The position numbers were made by a program, and so were the translations under genes. The notes under the pieces are model-generated. The model searched no databases, was not told the origin of the DNA, and worked only from the letters and a program-made list of their open reading frames with translations. From Deltaproteobacteria bacterium (GTDB taxonomy: Bacteria > Desulfobacterota > Desulfobacteria > Desulfobacterales > Desulfosarcinaceae): a DNA stretch of 64,000 bases. Below are positions 47,597 through 56,618 of the stretch, piece after piece (the first letter of the stretch is position 1; every line of letters begins with the position of its first letter). The stretch is from contig JAHLLR010000013.1 of assembly GCA_020444075.1 (NCBI GenBank), forward strand, positions 1-64,000. Reading direction: 5' to 3'.

Positions 47597-47651
47597 TGGT
47601 AATTGCAGAATCGAGTCTCAGTGTGCTTTCATCATCCTGACAATGCAGGAA

Positions 47652-47969
47652 TTAAAGAGAATCGGACGGCAATACTTCGGCACGGTGCGACTGGATTTTC
47701 TCCTTGTTTTTGATCAGCTGTTTTTTGGCTTTGTCCACCACCAGATCAATGGCTTCATTCCAGGCACTGCTCTCTTCTTTAGCATGAACATCAAAACCTT
47801 TTCCACTCAGGTTGATATCCACGATTTTTCTCATTTTTTCTTCCTGGAAAACCACATCGGCGGTTCCGGAATGGGGCATGATTTTATCGAGACGCTCGAG
47901 CTTTTCTTCAAGGTAGGATTTAAGGTAATCTGAGGAATCTACATTTTTAAAGGTGACCAGAATTTGCAT
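47652..47969 (-). CDS. hpf: Ribosome hibernation-promoting factor, short form (HPF/RaiA family)
   Basis: A 105-aa ribosome-associated inhibitor that binds the small subunit in non-growing cells. It has the family pattern from MQILVTFKNVD through KLERLDKIM and the beta-alpha end KKQLIKNKEKI. It lacks the C-terminal dimerisation domain of long HPF. GGAGG seven bases before ATG 47969 fixes the start against an upstream in-frame ATG at 48002. It is not linked to rpoN here, although that is common elsewhere. Confidence 0.88.
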   Translation of the reverse strand: MQILVTFKNVDSSDYLKSYLEEKLERLDKIMPHSGTADVVFQEEKMRKIVDINLSGKGFDVHAKEESSAWNEAIDLVVDKAKKQLIKNKEKIQSHRAEVLPSDSL

Positions 47970-48148
47970 ATCACGTCCTCCTTTCGCGGTTGTCCGGTCC
48001 ACTCACCACTGTTTATGCAATCCCCTTGTTCTCAAGGACCGGCGGGGAGGTGGATAGATAGGTGACACGGTTATGTTAACGCTAAAACCTCCTTTCAACT
48101 GACATTGGCGACAATCCAGATACAGGGTGATTCTCATTTTGTAGTGTA

Positions 48149-48955
48149 TCATCGGCTTAAAGCTGAAACAATAAAATCCTTCGCTTTTTCCAAAAACGGC
48201 TTTTTGAATTTCACTTTTAGGTAGAGGTCTCCAGATGGCCCGCCGTTTTTGCCTGCGGCCCCCATCTGGGAAAGTCGGATTTGCTGACCGTCCTTCGTGC
48301 CGGCCGGGATACTGACCACCAGCTTTTTTGAACGCCGATGGTGATTGTAGGGGTAGGGTCCGCCTGACCTGGCAAATTCCGGGGTCAGGTGGATGGTGTC
48401 TCGAATATCTTCCCCTATTTGGGGCAGACTCAAGCCGGTAACCTTCTGGAACAGATACTTGGCAAACCTGCCCACACCAGGGGAGGAAATTCCTTCTGTG
48501 GCTTTTCTTCGATGCTTGCCGAATCCGCCGCGATAAACGAATCCCTTCCCGTGAAGACCATGCTGCTTGAATTCGAAACGTTTGTACCCCGAACCATAAA
48601 AGTCGCCGAAAATGGAGTCCACGCCTCGAAGGCCGAATGATCGTGCCATCTCCTCGAAAATCTGCTGCACATCGGAGCCGTTGAAGATGTCCTGCTCGGT
48701 ATAGGCGTTTCGGAACTGACCGTAGGCGTTATCGCCGAAACGGTTACGCATGGAATCGTAAGCCCGTCGCTTTTCCACATTTGACAATACCGCATAAGCC
48801 TCATTGACGGCCTTCATCATTTCAGCACTATCAGGATTTTTCTCGTTGCGGTCTGGATGATATTTAAATGCCAGTTCCCGGTAAGCTTCCTTTATTTTTT
48901 TCGCCGCCGCATTTTGATCCACGCCCAGTATCTGGTAGTAGTCCTGTTTTGCCAT
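48149..48955 (-). CDS. J-domain co-chaperone (CbpA/DnaJ-like)
   Basis: A 268-aa DnaK co-chaperone. The J domain spans residues 4-68 with the invariant HPD in YHPDRNEKN. The middle region (about 90-180) is Gly/Phe/Arg-rich and has no zinc finger. The C-terminus keeps only part of the DnaJ substrate-binding domain ([17 protein letters not shown] then GDLYLKVKF). A longer frame from 49165 would add 70 residues with no homology; AGGG near 48955 and the J-domain start support this ATG. It is followed by hpf on the same strand. Confidence 0.85.
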   Translation of the reverse strand: MAKQDYYQILGVDQNAAAKKIKEAYRELAFKYHPDRNEKNPDSAEMMKAVNEAYAVLSNVEKRRAYDSMRNRFGDNAYGQFRNAYTEQDIFNGSDVQQIFEEMARSFGLRGVDSIFGDFYGSGYKRFEFKQHGLHGKGFVYRGGFGKHRRKATEGISSPGVGRFAKYLFQKVTGLSLPQIGEDIRDTIHLTPEFARSGGPYPYNHHRRSKKLVVSIPAGTKDGQQIRLSQMGAAGKNGGPSGDLYLKVKFKKPFLEKAKDFIVSALSR

Positions 48956-49192
48956 TCGCCCTGTTTTCCCCATTTTAAAAATTGTTGTTACCACCCCAGG
49001 AACTTTATCTGATAATATAGTCATGAATCGGCAGTTGGCGATGCCCAAAATCACCCGACCGAAAACACGCCTTAACTGTTGCATGCTCAAATTATAGACT
49101 GATACGCTCAAGCCTTCTGGAAAACCGCCGAAAAGAAGATTGTCGTGCATGCTGCAACGCTTCAAATCCAGACGGGTTATAGGATCTTAACG

Positions 49193-49846
49193 GTGAAATT
49201 TAACCTCATTACGCTGATAGTCAGTTCGGTTATACTGCTGGTTATGGTATGGGTCCGGCAGGCATTCCTTGCCGGGGATTCCATGCATGGTCGCTATTAT
49301 GTGGCGGCCATACTGATGATCAGTTCCATGCTTACCGTGATCACCCTGTTCCGGTATCTCCGCCATCGTCGTCAGCGGTCTATGCCCGCAGACGTTGGCG
49401 GCAGCGACGCTGCCGACCGGCACCGCCAGCATTATCGATTGCAATTTGATGAATCGCCTCATCCCATTTTCGTCCAGAGAACCGATGACCGCCATTCGGT
49501 TACAGCGTTCACCTGTCAGGTGCGTGATATCTCGGAAACCGGCATCAGCTTGGGCTGCATGGGAGTATATGCCCTCGGGCAAACAGTTCAGGGGGAAGTT
49601 ATCTTTACCAGCGGTAGGACAGCTCCGGTAAATGGCGTGGTTCTGCGAGAAAAAAAGGACTATACCTGTTTACAGCTTCACTGTACGATCGATCCACCCC
49701 TGCTGATGGCAGAGCAGCGTGAACAGATTGCCATTAAAAAGGGCAAGGGCCCCCGACCGGCAGTCAGCAGGCCTGTCATAGACAAAACGGTCGGATCCCT
49801 TCCCAGCCATTCCCCCAAGGGGATCTGCCGACCAAAACGAACTTGA
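49193..49846 (+). CDS. Membrane PilZ-domain protein
   Basis: A 217-aa protein with two N-terminal membrane helices (about residues 4-22 and 34-54), a basic loop (RYLRHRRQR), and a cytoplasmic PilZ-like domain (about 80-180) with CQVRDISETGISLGC. The N-terminal RxxxR is not evident as a strict match, so cyclic di-GMP binding is uncertain. GTG 49193 follows AGGA with suitable spacing; GTG 49145 is an alternative that overlaps the divergent J-protein frame. The last 30 residues are basic and probably disordered. Confidence 0.72.
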   Translation: MKFNLITLIVSSVILLVMVWVRQAFLAGDSMHGRYYVAAILMISSMLTVITLFRYLRHRRQRSMPADVGGSDAADRHRQHYRLQFDESPHPIFVQRTDDRHSVTAFTCQVRDISETGISLGCMGVYALGQTVQGEVIFTSGRTAPVNGVVLREKKDYTCLQLHCTIDPPLLMAEQREQIAIKKGKGPRPAVSRPVIDKTVGSLPSHSPKGICRPKRT

Positions 49847-49863
49847 TATTCCCTATAAGTGCG

Positions 49864-49895
49864 AAAGGGTTCGGATGATTGCATCCGAACCCTTT
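49864..49895. terminator. Bidirectional intrinsic terminator
   Basis: A 14-bp perfect stem (49864-49877 with 49882-49895) and a 4-base loop, with A3/T3 at the base on both strands, lies 18 bases after the PilZ gene and 41 bases after the convergent dehydrogenase gene. It can serve both. Confidence 0.82.
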
Positions 49896-49935
49896 CCATC
49901 AGGTTTGAAAACACCGGTTGTGAAGATTCTTTTGG

Positions 49936-51060
49936 CTACAGGTCCCAGGGTGATGGAATTTTTCCGGCAAAGGTTTTTGGCATTTTAAATTCACCGCTCT
50001 CCACCGTAAGTGCCACCAGACGGGCCGACTCTTCCATCCCCAAGGCGTTCATCATGGCAAAAGGTCCTTTGGGCCATGCCAGTGAGGTGCAAATCCCCAG
50101 TTCCAGATCTTTCATGGAAACGACGTTCTTTTCGATCAGGTGGGTGGATATGGTAAAGATTGATCCCAACAGCCGGTCTTTGACAACGTCAAGCAAAGCC
50201 GGATCGTCAGCCACGGGTCCGTCCTCAAGATTCCAGGTCTGGCCGCTCTCGAACTGGTTTTTAAGCTGATCCGGAACGGCCGGGTAGCCGACATCGGTAT
50301 CGGCCAGATAGTCATTCATGGAAACGGCGGCGTGGTAGCAGGTGCCTAAACCGGAGCCGTTTTGCACCCACATGATGCCAAAACGTACGTTCAATGCCAG
50401 TTGGGAGATGCGCTCCAGGGTGGCCACATTGTATTCATCGCCATAAAATGAGTCGAGCATCATGTAGCTGGAGATGAACACGGGATTAATGGCAAAACCA
50501 GGGAAATCTTTCACCGCAATAGGAACTTTTCGGTTTTTTTCCGCAAAAGCCATCAAGGCGGTAAAGGTTTCGTCACTGGTTTCTTTCTGACGGATCACTT
50601 CCACCAGCCGGTTGATATTGGCTGGGAAAAAATAATGCAGGCCAGCGGTCCGGGAAGGGTTGGAAACCGATGCCATCAGCCGTTCGATGAGAAAGGTGGA
50701 GGTGTTGCTGACGATTATGGCGTCCGGGCGGCAAACCAAGTCCAGATCCTTGAAGATCTGGATTTTCAGATCCATTTTTTCCACTGCCGCCTCGATTACC
50801 AGGTCACAAGGCGCCAGGTCTTGATAGCTCGAGGTTCCTGATATCATAGCGGCCACTTGGTCCATCTCCTGACGGGTCATCTTACCCTTGGCCACCCGTT
50901 TTTCCAGGGCGCCTTTTACCCATCGGTCGTACATGGAACGAACCAATTCGTCATTAAGCTCCTTGTAAATGACGCGGTACCCGGCCGATGCGGCATTGAG
51001 TCCAATAGCCGCGCCCATAACACCGAACCCAACGATTCCCACGGTTTCAATTTTCCCCAT
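49936..51060 (-). CDS. 3-hydroxyacyl-CoA dehydrogenase
   Basis: An NAD-dependent dehydrogenase of the HCDH family, 374 aa, oxidising L-3-hydroxyacyl-CoA (or 3-hydroxybutyryl-CoA). The Rossmann motif is GIVGFGVMGAAI. The catalytic His is in GLHYFFPANINRLVEVI, and SNTSTFLIERL is present. The C-terminal helical domain (about residues 190-300) has FPGFAINPVF. At 374 aa it is longer than single-domain HBD, with an extra C-terminal stretch. GGAGGAGAA fixes ATG 51060. No acyl-CoA dehydrogenase or thiolase genes are adjacent. Confidence 0.88.
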   Translation of the reverse strand: MGKIETVGIVGFGVMGAAIGLNAASAGYRVIYKELNDELVRSMYDRWVKGALEKRVAKGKMTRQEMDQVAAMISGTSSYQDLAPCDLVIEAAVEKMDLKIQIFKDLDLVCRPDAIIVSNTSTFLIERLMASVSNPSRTAGLHYFFPANINRLVEVIRQKETSDETFTALMAFAEKNRKVPIAVKDFPGFAINPVFISSYMMLDSFYGDEYNVATLERISQLALNVRFGIMWVQNGSGLGTCYHAAVSMNDYLADTDVGYPAVPDQLKNQFESGQTWNLEDGPVADDPALLDVVKDRLLGSIFTISTHLIEKNVVSMKDLELGICTSLAWPKGPFAMMNALGMEESARLVALTVESGEFKMPKTFAGKIPSPWDL

Positions 51061-51407
51061 TTCTCCTCCTTTTCCATTTATGGGACAATTCTCCCATTGC
51101 ATCCATGATACGGGTCGTTATCAGCGTAAATACAAAATAATATTGGTTGTTTATGGGGTATTATAAAAATGGTCGGTACGTTTCGTCTATTTTTATCTCA
51201 CCCTTGCTCCACAGGGTCAAGGCTATTTTTTAACTACATTAAAGCTACTTTTAAACTATCTTATGGTTTTCAAATAAAAATATGCCGTTCGACCACCTTG
51301 TATTGACCTGCCAGATGGCTATATTGGCACTAAATTAAGCGACGCACCTTGGGCATTCAAACCTATATCCGGGTCCATACAACTCCAACCCTACGAAACG
51401 AGCAGAT
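51061..51407. other. Divergent regulatory region between the 3-hydroxyacyl-CoA dehydrogenase gene and typA
   Basis: About 347 bases, AT-rich in the middle, presumably holding both promoters. A weak TTGTAT-N16-TATATT pair (51298-51325) faces typA. No gene, tRNA or clear operator was seen. Confidence 0.35.
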
Positions 51408-53237
51408 ATGTCTTCTTCTTCAACAAATGAAAAACTTCGCAACATCGCCATTATTGCCCATGTCGACCATGGCAAAACCACCCTGGTAGATGCCATGTTC
51501 CGCCAGAGCGGCCTTTTTCGGCAAGGTCAGCAGATGGACGAAAGAGTCATGGACAGCATGGACCTGGAACGGGAACGCGGCATAACCATTGCCGCCAAAA
51601 ACTGCTCCGTGGTTTATCAGGGCGTGAAAATCAACATCGTGGATACACCGGGCCATGCCGATTTCGGCGGCGAGGTTGAGCGAGCCCTGTCCATGGTGGA
51701 TGGCGCCATCCTGTTGGTGGATGCCTCCGAAGGCCCTCTGCCGCAAACCCGCTTCGTGCTGCAGAAAGCGTTGAAGTCCAAACTGAAAATTATCGTGGTG
51801 ATCAACAAGGTCGACCGTAAGGATGCCAGGTCGTCCGCGGTATTGGATCAGGTGTACGATCTGCTTATCGACCTGGATGCCAACGAAGACCAGCTGGAAT
51901 TTCCGTTGTTTTATGCCATCGGCCGTGACGGCGTGGCAGGAAGGGCTCCTGACCAGTTGGCCGATGACCTCCATCTGCTCTTTGATGCCATTGTCAGGGA
52001 AATCCCCCCGCCTCGCTTCGACCCTGAATCACCGTTTCAGATGCTGGTTTCCGACCTGGGTTATTCAGACTATCTGGGCCGCCTGGCGGTGGGGCGCGTG
52101 GTGGGCGGTAAGGCTGAATCCAGGCACCGGCTCATCCGCATCGATGCCAACGGCAACCATCGTCCCTTGAAAGTCACACGCCTGCAAATCTATGAAGGCA
52201 TGGATATCACACCGGTTTCTACGGTGAGTGCCGGGGAAATCGCTATACTTTCCGGCATTGACGAGGTGACCATCGGCGACACCATCTGCACTGAAGATGC
52301 ACCGTTCGCCCTGCCCCGCATCACCGTCGACCCGCCCACGGTGTCCATGCTGTTCACCATCAATGACGGTCCATTGAGCGGCAAAGAAGGCCGCTACGTG
52401 CAGTCGGCAAAAATTCGGGAACGCCTGCTCAAAGAGACCCTTCTCAATGTTGCTATTCAGGTGGAAACCGCAGGGGACAGGGACTCCATGGTGGTCAAAG
52501 GACGCGGAGAGTTTCAGCTGGCCATTCTCATCGAGACGATGCGACGGGAAGGATTTGAATTTTGCGTGGGTCGGCCGGAAGTGATCCTGAAGCAGGAGGA
52601 TGGGATCGTCAAAGAGCCTGTCGAACGGCTGTTCATAGACTGTGGTGAAACCTTTATGGGAGTGGTGACGGAAAAACTTTCCGTGCGCAAAGGGAAGATG
52701 ATGAATCTCTCCAATACCGGTACCGGGCGGGTGCGCATCGAATTTTCCATTCCTTCCCGGGCCCTGATTGGCTACCGGGACGAATTTCTCACCGATACCC
52801 GGGGAACGGGCATCATGAATTCATACTTCCTGGGTTACGAGCCTTACCGGGGAGACTTTCCCAGCCGTTTTACCGGATCTATCGTATCGGACCGACAGGG
52901 CCATGCAGTACCCTATGCCCTGTATAATTTAGAACCGCGGGGCCGGCTGCTCATCCTGCCCGGCGAACCTGTCTATGAAGGGATGGTAATTGGCGAGCAC
53001 AACCGGGAAACGGACATCAACGTCAATCCCACCAAAGAAAAGAAACTGACCAACATGCGGGCGTCCGGCAAGGATGAAAACGTGATTCTGGCCCCTATCC
53101 GTCCCATGACTCTCGAGCAGGCCATCAATTTTATCCGGGACGACGAACGGGTGGAAATAACCCCCAAATCCATTCGGCTCCGCAAGGTAACCTTGGGTGT
53201 CAAGGCCCGTTACGCCCAGCGTGGTTCTAAAAAGTAA
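51408..53237 (+). CDS. typA: Translational GTPase TypA/BipA
   Basis: A 609-aa ribosome-binding GTPase that aids 50S assembly and growth under stress. G1 is [18 protein letters not shown]3 is [17 protein letters not shown], and G4 is [12 protein letters not shown]-like domains II, III and V follow, then the TypA-specific C-terminal domain with the THMRASG-like [14 protein letters not shown]. It is full length and monocistronic. Confidence 0.96.
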   Translation: MSSSSTNEKLRNIAIIAHVDHGKTTLVDAMFRQSGLFRQGQQMDERVMDSMDLERERGITIAAKNCSVVYQGVKINIVDTPGHADFGGEVERALSMVDGAILLVDASEGPLPQTRFVLQKALKSKLKIIVVINKVDRKDARSSAVLDQVYDLLIDLDANEDQLEFPLFYAIGRDGVAGRAPDQLADDLHLLFDAIVREIPPPRFDPESPFQMLVSDLGYSDYLGRLAVGRVVGGKAESRHRLIRIDANGNHRPLKVTRLQIYEGMDITPVSTVSAGEIAILSGIDEVTIGDTICTEDAPFALPRITVDPPTVSMLFTINDGPLSGKEGRYVQSAKIRERLLKETLLNVAIQVETAGDRDSMVVKGRGEFQLAILIETMRREGFEFCVGRPEVILKQEDGIVKEPVERLFIDCGETFMGVVTEKLSVRKGKMMNLSNTGTGRVRIEFSIPSRALIGYRDEFLTDTRGTGIMNSYFLGYEPYRGDFPSRFTGSIVSDRQGHAVPYALYNLEPRGRLLILPGEPVYEGMVIGEHNRETDINVNPTKEKKLTNMRASGKDENVILAPIRPMTLEQAINFIRDDERVEITPKSIRLRKVTLGVKARYAQRGSKK

Positions 53238-53396
53238 GGGCCGCTCAGCGGGGATTTTCGAAAAAAACGTCGCTGGTGGAATAATCGGAAAACTCGAAGT
53301 AAACCTTGCGCCCCCCGGAATCTTTGACCATGTTCAAGGTTTTTATTGTATTATGGATGCGCTTTTTCCAGATTGGTTTCCCCGAAATATCCCGAC

Positions 53397-54428
53397 TCAG
53401 CAACTGGTTTTAAACGGTTCTTCCCTGCCGCATACTTTGAATATGGCCATAACCTGTTGGCAAAGCAGATCAAATTGTTCAGGGTAGAGGCTCTGGGCAC
53501 CGTCGCTCATGGCTTCTTCCGGTTGATGGTGGACCTCTACCATCAACCCATGTGCATTGGCGGCTACCGCCGCACGGGACAGCGGCAGCACCTGATCCCG
53601 TCGACCGGCGGCATGGCTGGGATCCACCACGATGGGCAAGTGACTCTCCTTTTTGACCACCGGTACGGCGGACAGGTCCAGGGTATTGCGGCTGTGATGG
53701 ACAAAGGTGCGGACTCCGCGCTCACACAGAATCACCTGGTGGTTGCCCTGGGCCATGATGTATTCAGCCGCCATGAGCCATTCATCAATGGTGGCGGCCA
53801 TGCCCCGCTTGAGTAAAATGGGTCGGTAGGACTCCCCGGCCCGCTTGAGCAAGCTGAAGTTCTGCATGTTCCGGGTCCCAATCTGGACCACGTCAGCGTA
53901 ATGTTCCACCAGATCGAAGGTCTGAAAATCCATTACTTCGGTGACCACCGGAAGGCCGGTGTTCTCTCTTACCTTGGCCAGGATTTTGAGTCCCTCCTCC
54001 CCGAGTCCCTGAAAGGAATACGGCGAGGTTCGCGGCTTGAAGGCGCCGCCTCGGAAAAGATGGGCTCCGGCCTTTTTGACATGCCCGGCGATGGTCATGG
54101 CCTGGACTTCACTCTCGATGGCGCAGGGTCCGGCAATGATGGTCAGGTGGCCCTGGCCGATGGTGATTTCGCCAACCGGTATCAATGTATCCTCGGCTTT
54201 TGTCTCCCGACTGACCAGTTTATAGGGTTTGGTAATGGGTACCGCTTCCTTGACCCCGGGCAAACCGAGGAACAAAGCTGGGTCCACCGGTCCTTTGTTG
54301 TTCAGCACGCCAATGGAGACGCGATCCCCCCCGGGAATGGGCCTGGCTATGCAGCCTCGCCCCTCAATGATCTTGACTACCTGGTCAATCTGTTCAGGTG
54401 TCGCCGTTTTATCCATCACCACCAGCAT
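53397..54428 (-). CDS. aroF: 3-deoxy-7-phosphoheptulonate synthase (DAHP synthase, AroF I-beta type)
   Basis: The first enzyme of the shikimate pathway, joining phosphoenolpyruvate and erythrose-4-phosphate. It has a ferredoxin-like N-terminal regulatory domain (about residues 1-70). The barrel contains IIAGPCAIES, RGGAFKPRTSPYSFQG, a metal-binding Cys/His/Glu/Asp set, LKRGMAATIDEWL and VDPSHAAGRRD. At 343 aa it has the usual size of the I-beta subfamily. AAAGGAGGCACAAC precedes the ATG. The 260-base leader carries a Trp-codon attenuator, so supply of chorismate appears tuned to tryptophan. Confidence 0.93.
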   Translation of the reverse strand: MLVVMDKTATPEQIDQVVKIIEGRGCIARPIPGGDRVSIGVLNNKGPVDPALFLGLPGVKEAVPITKPYKLVSRETKAEDTLIPVGEITIGQGHLTIIAGPCAIESEVQAMTIAGHVKKAGAHLFRGGAFKPRTSPYSFQGLGEEGLKILAKVRENTGLPVVTEVMDFQTFDLVEHYADVVQIGTRNMQNFSLLKRAGESYRPILLKRGMAATIDEWLMAAEYIMAQGNHQVILCERGVRTFVHHSRNTLDLSAVPVVKKESHLPIVVDPSHAAGRRDQVLPLSRAAVAANAHGLMVEVHHQPEEAMSDGAQSLYPEQFDLLCQQVMAIFKVCGREEPFKTSC

Positions 54429-54475
54429 GTTGTGCCTCCTTTGTTAAATGGGCCTCCGTTCATCCTGCCGGCCAG

Positions 54476-54504
54476 AAAAAAAAGGCCCGCACCCCGGGGC
54501 CCTT
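54476..54504 (-). terminator. Attenuator terminator in the aroF leader
   Basis: On the minus strand AAGG-(G)-CCC-(C)-G pairs with CGGG-CCTT and is followed by eight T, 48 bases before the aroF start. It is an intrinsic terminator inside the leader rather than between genes, as expected for attenuation. A stable hairpin (54512-54547: AAACGGACC with GGTCCGTTT plus inner CGGG/CCCG) lies just upstream of it. Confidence 0.7.
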
Positions 54505-54572
54505 CAACTGGAAACGGACCGTCGGGTTTTCGCCCGTTGGTCCGTTTGCTTGACATCGACATGTATCACATC

Positions 54573-54650
54573 TCATGCAATGGGGATCCGGCAGGCGCAC
54601 CTGGTGGGTAAGCGCCACCAGCAAAACTTTTCTATCTCTGAAATGTTCAT
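54573..54650 (-). CDS. Leader peptide with tandem Trp codons (trpL-like) upstream of aroF
   Basis: A 25-codon frame starting at ATG 54650 contains FCWWR, with the two TGG codons at 54615-54620. CTGGTGG, covering these codons, pairs with CCACCAG (54601-54607) to make a 7-bp stem: the strand 1:2 pairing of classical attenuators. The RBS is weak (AGAAG). A promoter and a downstream terminator frame it. The role would be to sense charged tRNA-Trp by ribosome stalling. Confidence 0.7.
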   Translation of the reverse strand: MNISEIEKFCWWRLPTRCACRIPIA

Positions 54651-54698
54651 GTTCTTCTGCTTTTTCTTATAGTTACTTTACGTTAACGAATGCCTTGG

Positions 54699-54727
54699 CA
54701 TATGGCATCCGTCGCAGTTATTGTCAA
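54699..54727 (-). promoter_or_regulatory. Predicted promoter of the aroF leader
   Basis: TTGACA on the minus strand (54722-54727) is followed after 17 bases by CATATG or, 1-2 bases on, TATGCC. The -10 is weak. Transcription would start near 54690, about 40 bases before the leader peptide. The rest of the 429-base divergent region to 54857 holds the fmdB-like promoter side and no other gene. Confidence 0.42.
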
Positions 54728-54857
54728 CCGCTTTTTAAAATAAGGACCTTTGGTGATAATGGGCTTGACCCATTATTTTTTTAAACCGATGCAAAAAGAG
54801 ACTTGACTTGAAGGCCGCTGTCATTATTGTCTTTCCCAAAAACCAAGGAGTGCAATC

Positions 54858-55067
54858 ATGCCGATCTTCGAGTACCAATGCAGAGCCTGCTGTAATCAAT
54901 TCGAGCAACTGGTGTTTCCATCGGACACCGAATCTCCGGTATGCCCGGCCTGCAACTGCGGCGACGTGGAAAAGCTGATGTCAGCCGGTGCCGTCCGGCC
55001 CCATGGCATTCCCACCGGCTCCGGTGGCTTCCAGCCTCCGGCGTGTAAACCATCGCCCGGTGGCTGA
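54858..55067 (+). CDS. FmdB-family zinc-ribbon protein
   Basis: A 69-aa protein of the FmdB regulatory type. The MPIFEYQCRAC start, with C8 and C11 (an extra C12), and the second pair C29-x2-C32 form a zinc ribbon. The tail is Gly/Pro-rich. Such proteins are widespread and of unclear function. Upstream is CCAAGGAGTGCAATC. It is monocistronic with a terminator downstream. Confidence 0.85.
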   Translation: MPIFEYQCRACCNQFEQLVFPSDTESPVCPACNCGDVEKLMSAGAVRPHGIPTGSGGFQPPACKPSPGG

Positions 55068-55107
55068 GGCATTTAACCCGCTTTTCCGGTTCGGGAAAGT
55101 ACGCTTT

Positions 55108-55890
55108 TCAAGAAAAAGACCCGACTTCACGTCGGGCTTTCTCTTTTAAGCCAGGGAGGTCGATTCCCATGGCCGCCAGTTCCGATTCTACCCGCAGCAT
55201 CCAGCCTTGATTGGCTTTTGGATTTGCCGGACTGGGGTGGGTAATTCTACCGATCTTCAGATCTATCCCCTTCAAGGCAATATTAATCCGTTTTTCAGCA
55301 AACCCCCCAATCCCCACCACCCACTGCGGTTTAAAAACTTCGATGGATCGTCGAAGTGCCTGGTCGCAAATCTGGAACAGCCGCTTTTTTTCATCGACCG
55401 GCAGTTTGTCCGGAGTGCAGTTACGGCCGCTTTCTTCCGTGAACACCAGGGGGCAGTAATTGAGAACGAAAAACTGTTTGAAAAATGCCTCCGGCTTTTC
55501 GTACCGGTATTTGGTCCACCCCCACAGCCGCTGACCGCTCACCTCCCTGCGCGTGCAGGAAAAGCCGGTTATTGGCCGTTTGGGGTGAACCTCAGCCGGC
55601 TGTGCGATACGGGTGTTGATTCTCATCCATCCATTCACCATCTCCACGTCACCAAATGGCACACCGGTCTGGGCCATGCCAAAGGGGCCGGGATTCATAC
55701 CTACCAGAATCACCTCTTTGACCGTGTCGCCAAAACTGGCCACATAACGGTCATATCCGCGTCTCGCATAAACCAGCGGATTGTAGGTGTGAGTCACGGG
55801 AGCCGAAAACCTTAAGGGTCGGATCGATGCCACCAGATCGTCGGTAATCGAAGCGATGCGGGCCGCCACGATGCTGTCGACTGCCTCCAT
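55108..55890 (-). CDS. SMUG1-type uracil-DNA glycosylase
   Basis: A 260-aa single-strand-selective uracil-DNA glycosylase homologue, which would remove uracil and oxidised pyrimidines from DNA. The catalytic motif I is GMNPGPFGMAQTGVPFGD, with the Asn expected in SMUG1, and motif II is ITHPSPANP. ATG 55890 follows the lipoprotein stop after a single base, so the two are co-transcribed. It is full length for bacterial SMUG1. Confidence 0.9.
   Translation of the reverse strand: MEAVDSIVAARIASITDDLVASIRPLRFSAPVTHTYNPLVYARRGYDRYVASFGDTVKEVILVGMNPGPFGMAQTGVPFGDVEMVNGWMRINTRIAQPAEVHPKRPITGFSCTRREVSGQRLWGWTKYRYEKPEAFFKQFFVLNYCPLVFTEESGRNCTPDKLPVDEKKRLFQICDQALRRSIEVFKPQWVVGIGGFAEKRINIALKGIDLKIGRITHPSPANPKANQGWMLRVESELAAMGIDLPGLKEKARREVGSFS
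55113..55147 (+). terminator. Terminator after the fmdB-like gene
   Basis: CCCGAC (55120-55125) pairs with GTCGGG (55131-55136) with weaker A/T pairing at the base, followed by a T-rich stretch. It overlaps the last codons of the convergent glycosylase gene. Confidence 0.6.
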
Positions 55891-55891
55891 T

Positions 55892-56308
55892 TTATCGGGC
55901 CACCTGAGCCATGGCCTGGGCCTGTGAGGTCATGGCCTGTTGAACCTTTGGGTCCATCATATACTTCACCGTTTTCATCATGGTCGTCTGAACATTTTGG
56001 CTCAGGTCGGCCATTCGCTGCGAGACTTTTTCGAGCTCTTTCGGAAAGGCTTTGCCTGAAGCGAGTTCAGGAAAATTCTGATTCATCTCCTGAAGCCGGG
56101 GGGCCAGTGATTGCATCTTCTCTGTGTAGCGGTTCATGGCGGACACCACTTCATCTGCACTGTCCGCCTTATCCATTTGAGCAACGTAATCTTCCATGGC
56201 ATCGGCATAATCGTTCAAGGTGCTTTCAGCCTTGTCGTATTTGCCGCCACATGAAATTATCGCTGCGGATATTATGATCACCATCACCATCCATAACCTG
56301 TTTTTCAT
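55892..56308 (-). CDS. Small helical lipoprotein
   Basis: A 138-aa protein with a signal peptide ending in a lipobox-like AIISCGG, then a highly helical, Met/Gln-rich body with heptad-like spacing. I do not recognise a family. It is the promoter-proximal partner of the uracil-DNA glycosylase gene, with no obvious functional link. Confidence 0.7.
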   Translation of the reverse strand: MKNRLWMVMVIIISAAIISCGGKYDKAESTLNDYADAMEDYVAQMDKADSADEVVSAMNRYTEKMQSLAPRLQEMNQNFPELASGKAFPKELEKVSQRMADLSQNVQTTMMKTVKYMMDPKVQQAMTSQAQAMAQVAR

Positions 56309-56425
56309 GCTTCCCTGTTCCTTTCGATACCGTGCGGGTTAAAGGTTTACAACGTTTTCGAATAACAATAACCGGATGCGAAAAATCCCAAGATGAGAAC
56401 AATAGCCCAACGCGTTTAATAATAC

Positions 56426-56475
56426 AACCGGCGCACCGCCATTTCGTTTTGTTTCATCTTGCTTTTGCGCCGGTT
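56426..56475. repeat. 10-bp inverted repeat with 30-base spacer
   Basis: AACCGGCGCA (56426-56435) and TGCGCCGGTT (56466-56475) are perfectly complementary. They lie in the 310-base divergent region between the lipoprotein and the GAF-LuxR gene. They could form a long-loop hairpin in either transcript, or a pair of regulator half-sites. Nothing else is recognisable in the gap. Confidence 0.5.
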
Positions 56476-56618
56476 ACCTATTCTGGTCGATTGAGTTGTA
56501 ACAATCAGATTTTCATTGACTTTTCCAGTAGATGATGGTCCAACTTTCTCACTCCCAATCCAACGGGGATTTACTGATCGTCGCTTTCGAAATCCCATCT
56601 ATTCAAACAGGACCGCCT

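Noticed and set aside
48956..49165. A 70-residue N-terminal extension of the J-domain protein
   Set aside because: The extension has no homology, overlaps the divergent PilZ gene, and the ATG at 48955 has AGGG and begins right before the J domain.
51325..51340. TGGCAC followed by GC before typA, like a sigma-54 site
   Set aside because: The GG-to-GC distance is 11 rather than 10 bases and the T before GC is missing; this spacing is strict for sigma-54.
54460..54576. A 38-codon frame in the aroF leader ending near FFFW, tempting as an aromatic leader peptide
   Set aside because: The Phe and Trp codons come from the terminator's own T-run and there is no useful RBS. The frame at 54573-54650 with tandem TGG codons upstream of the hairpins has the proper layout.
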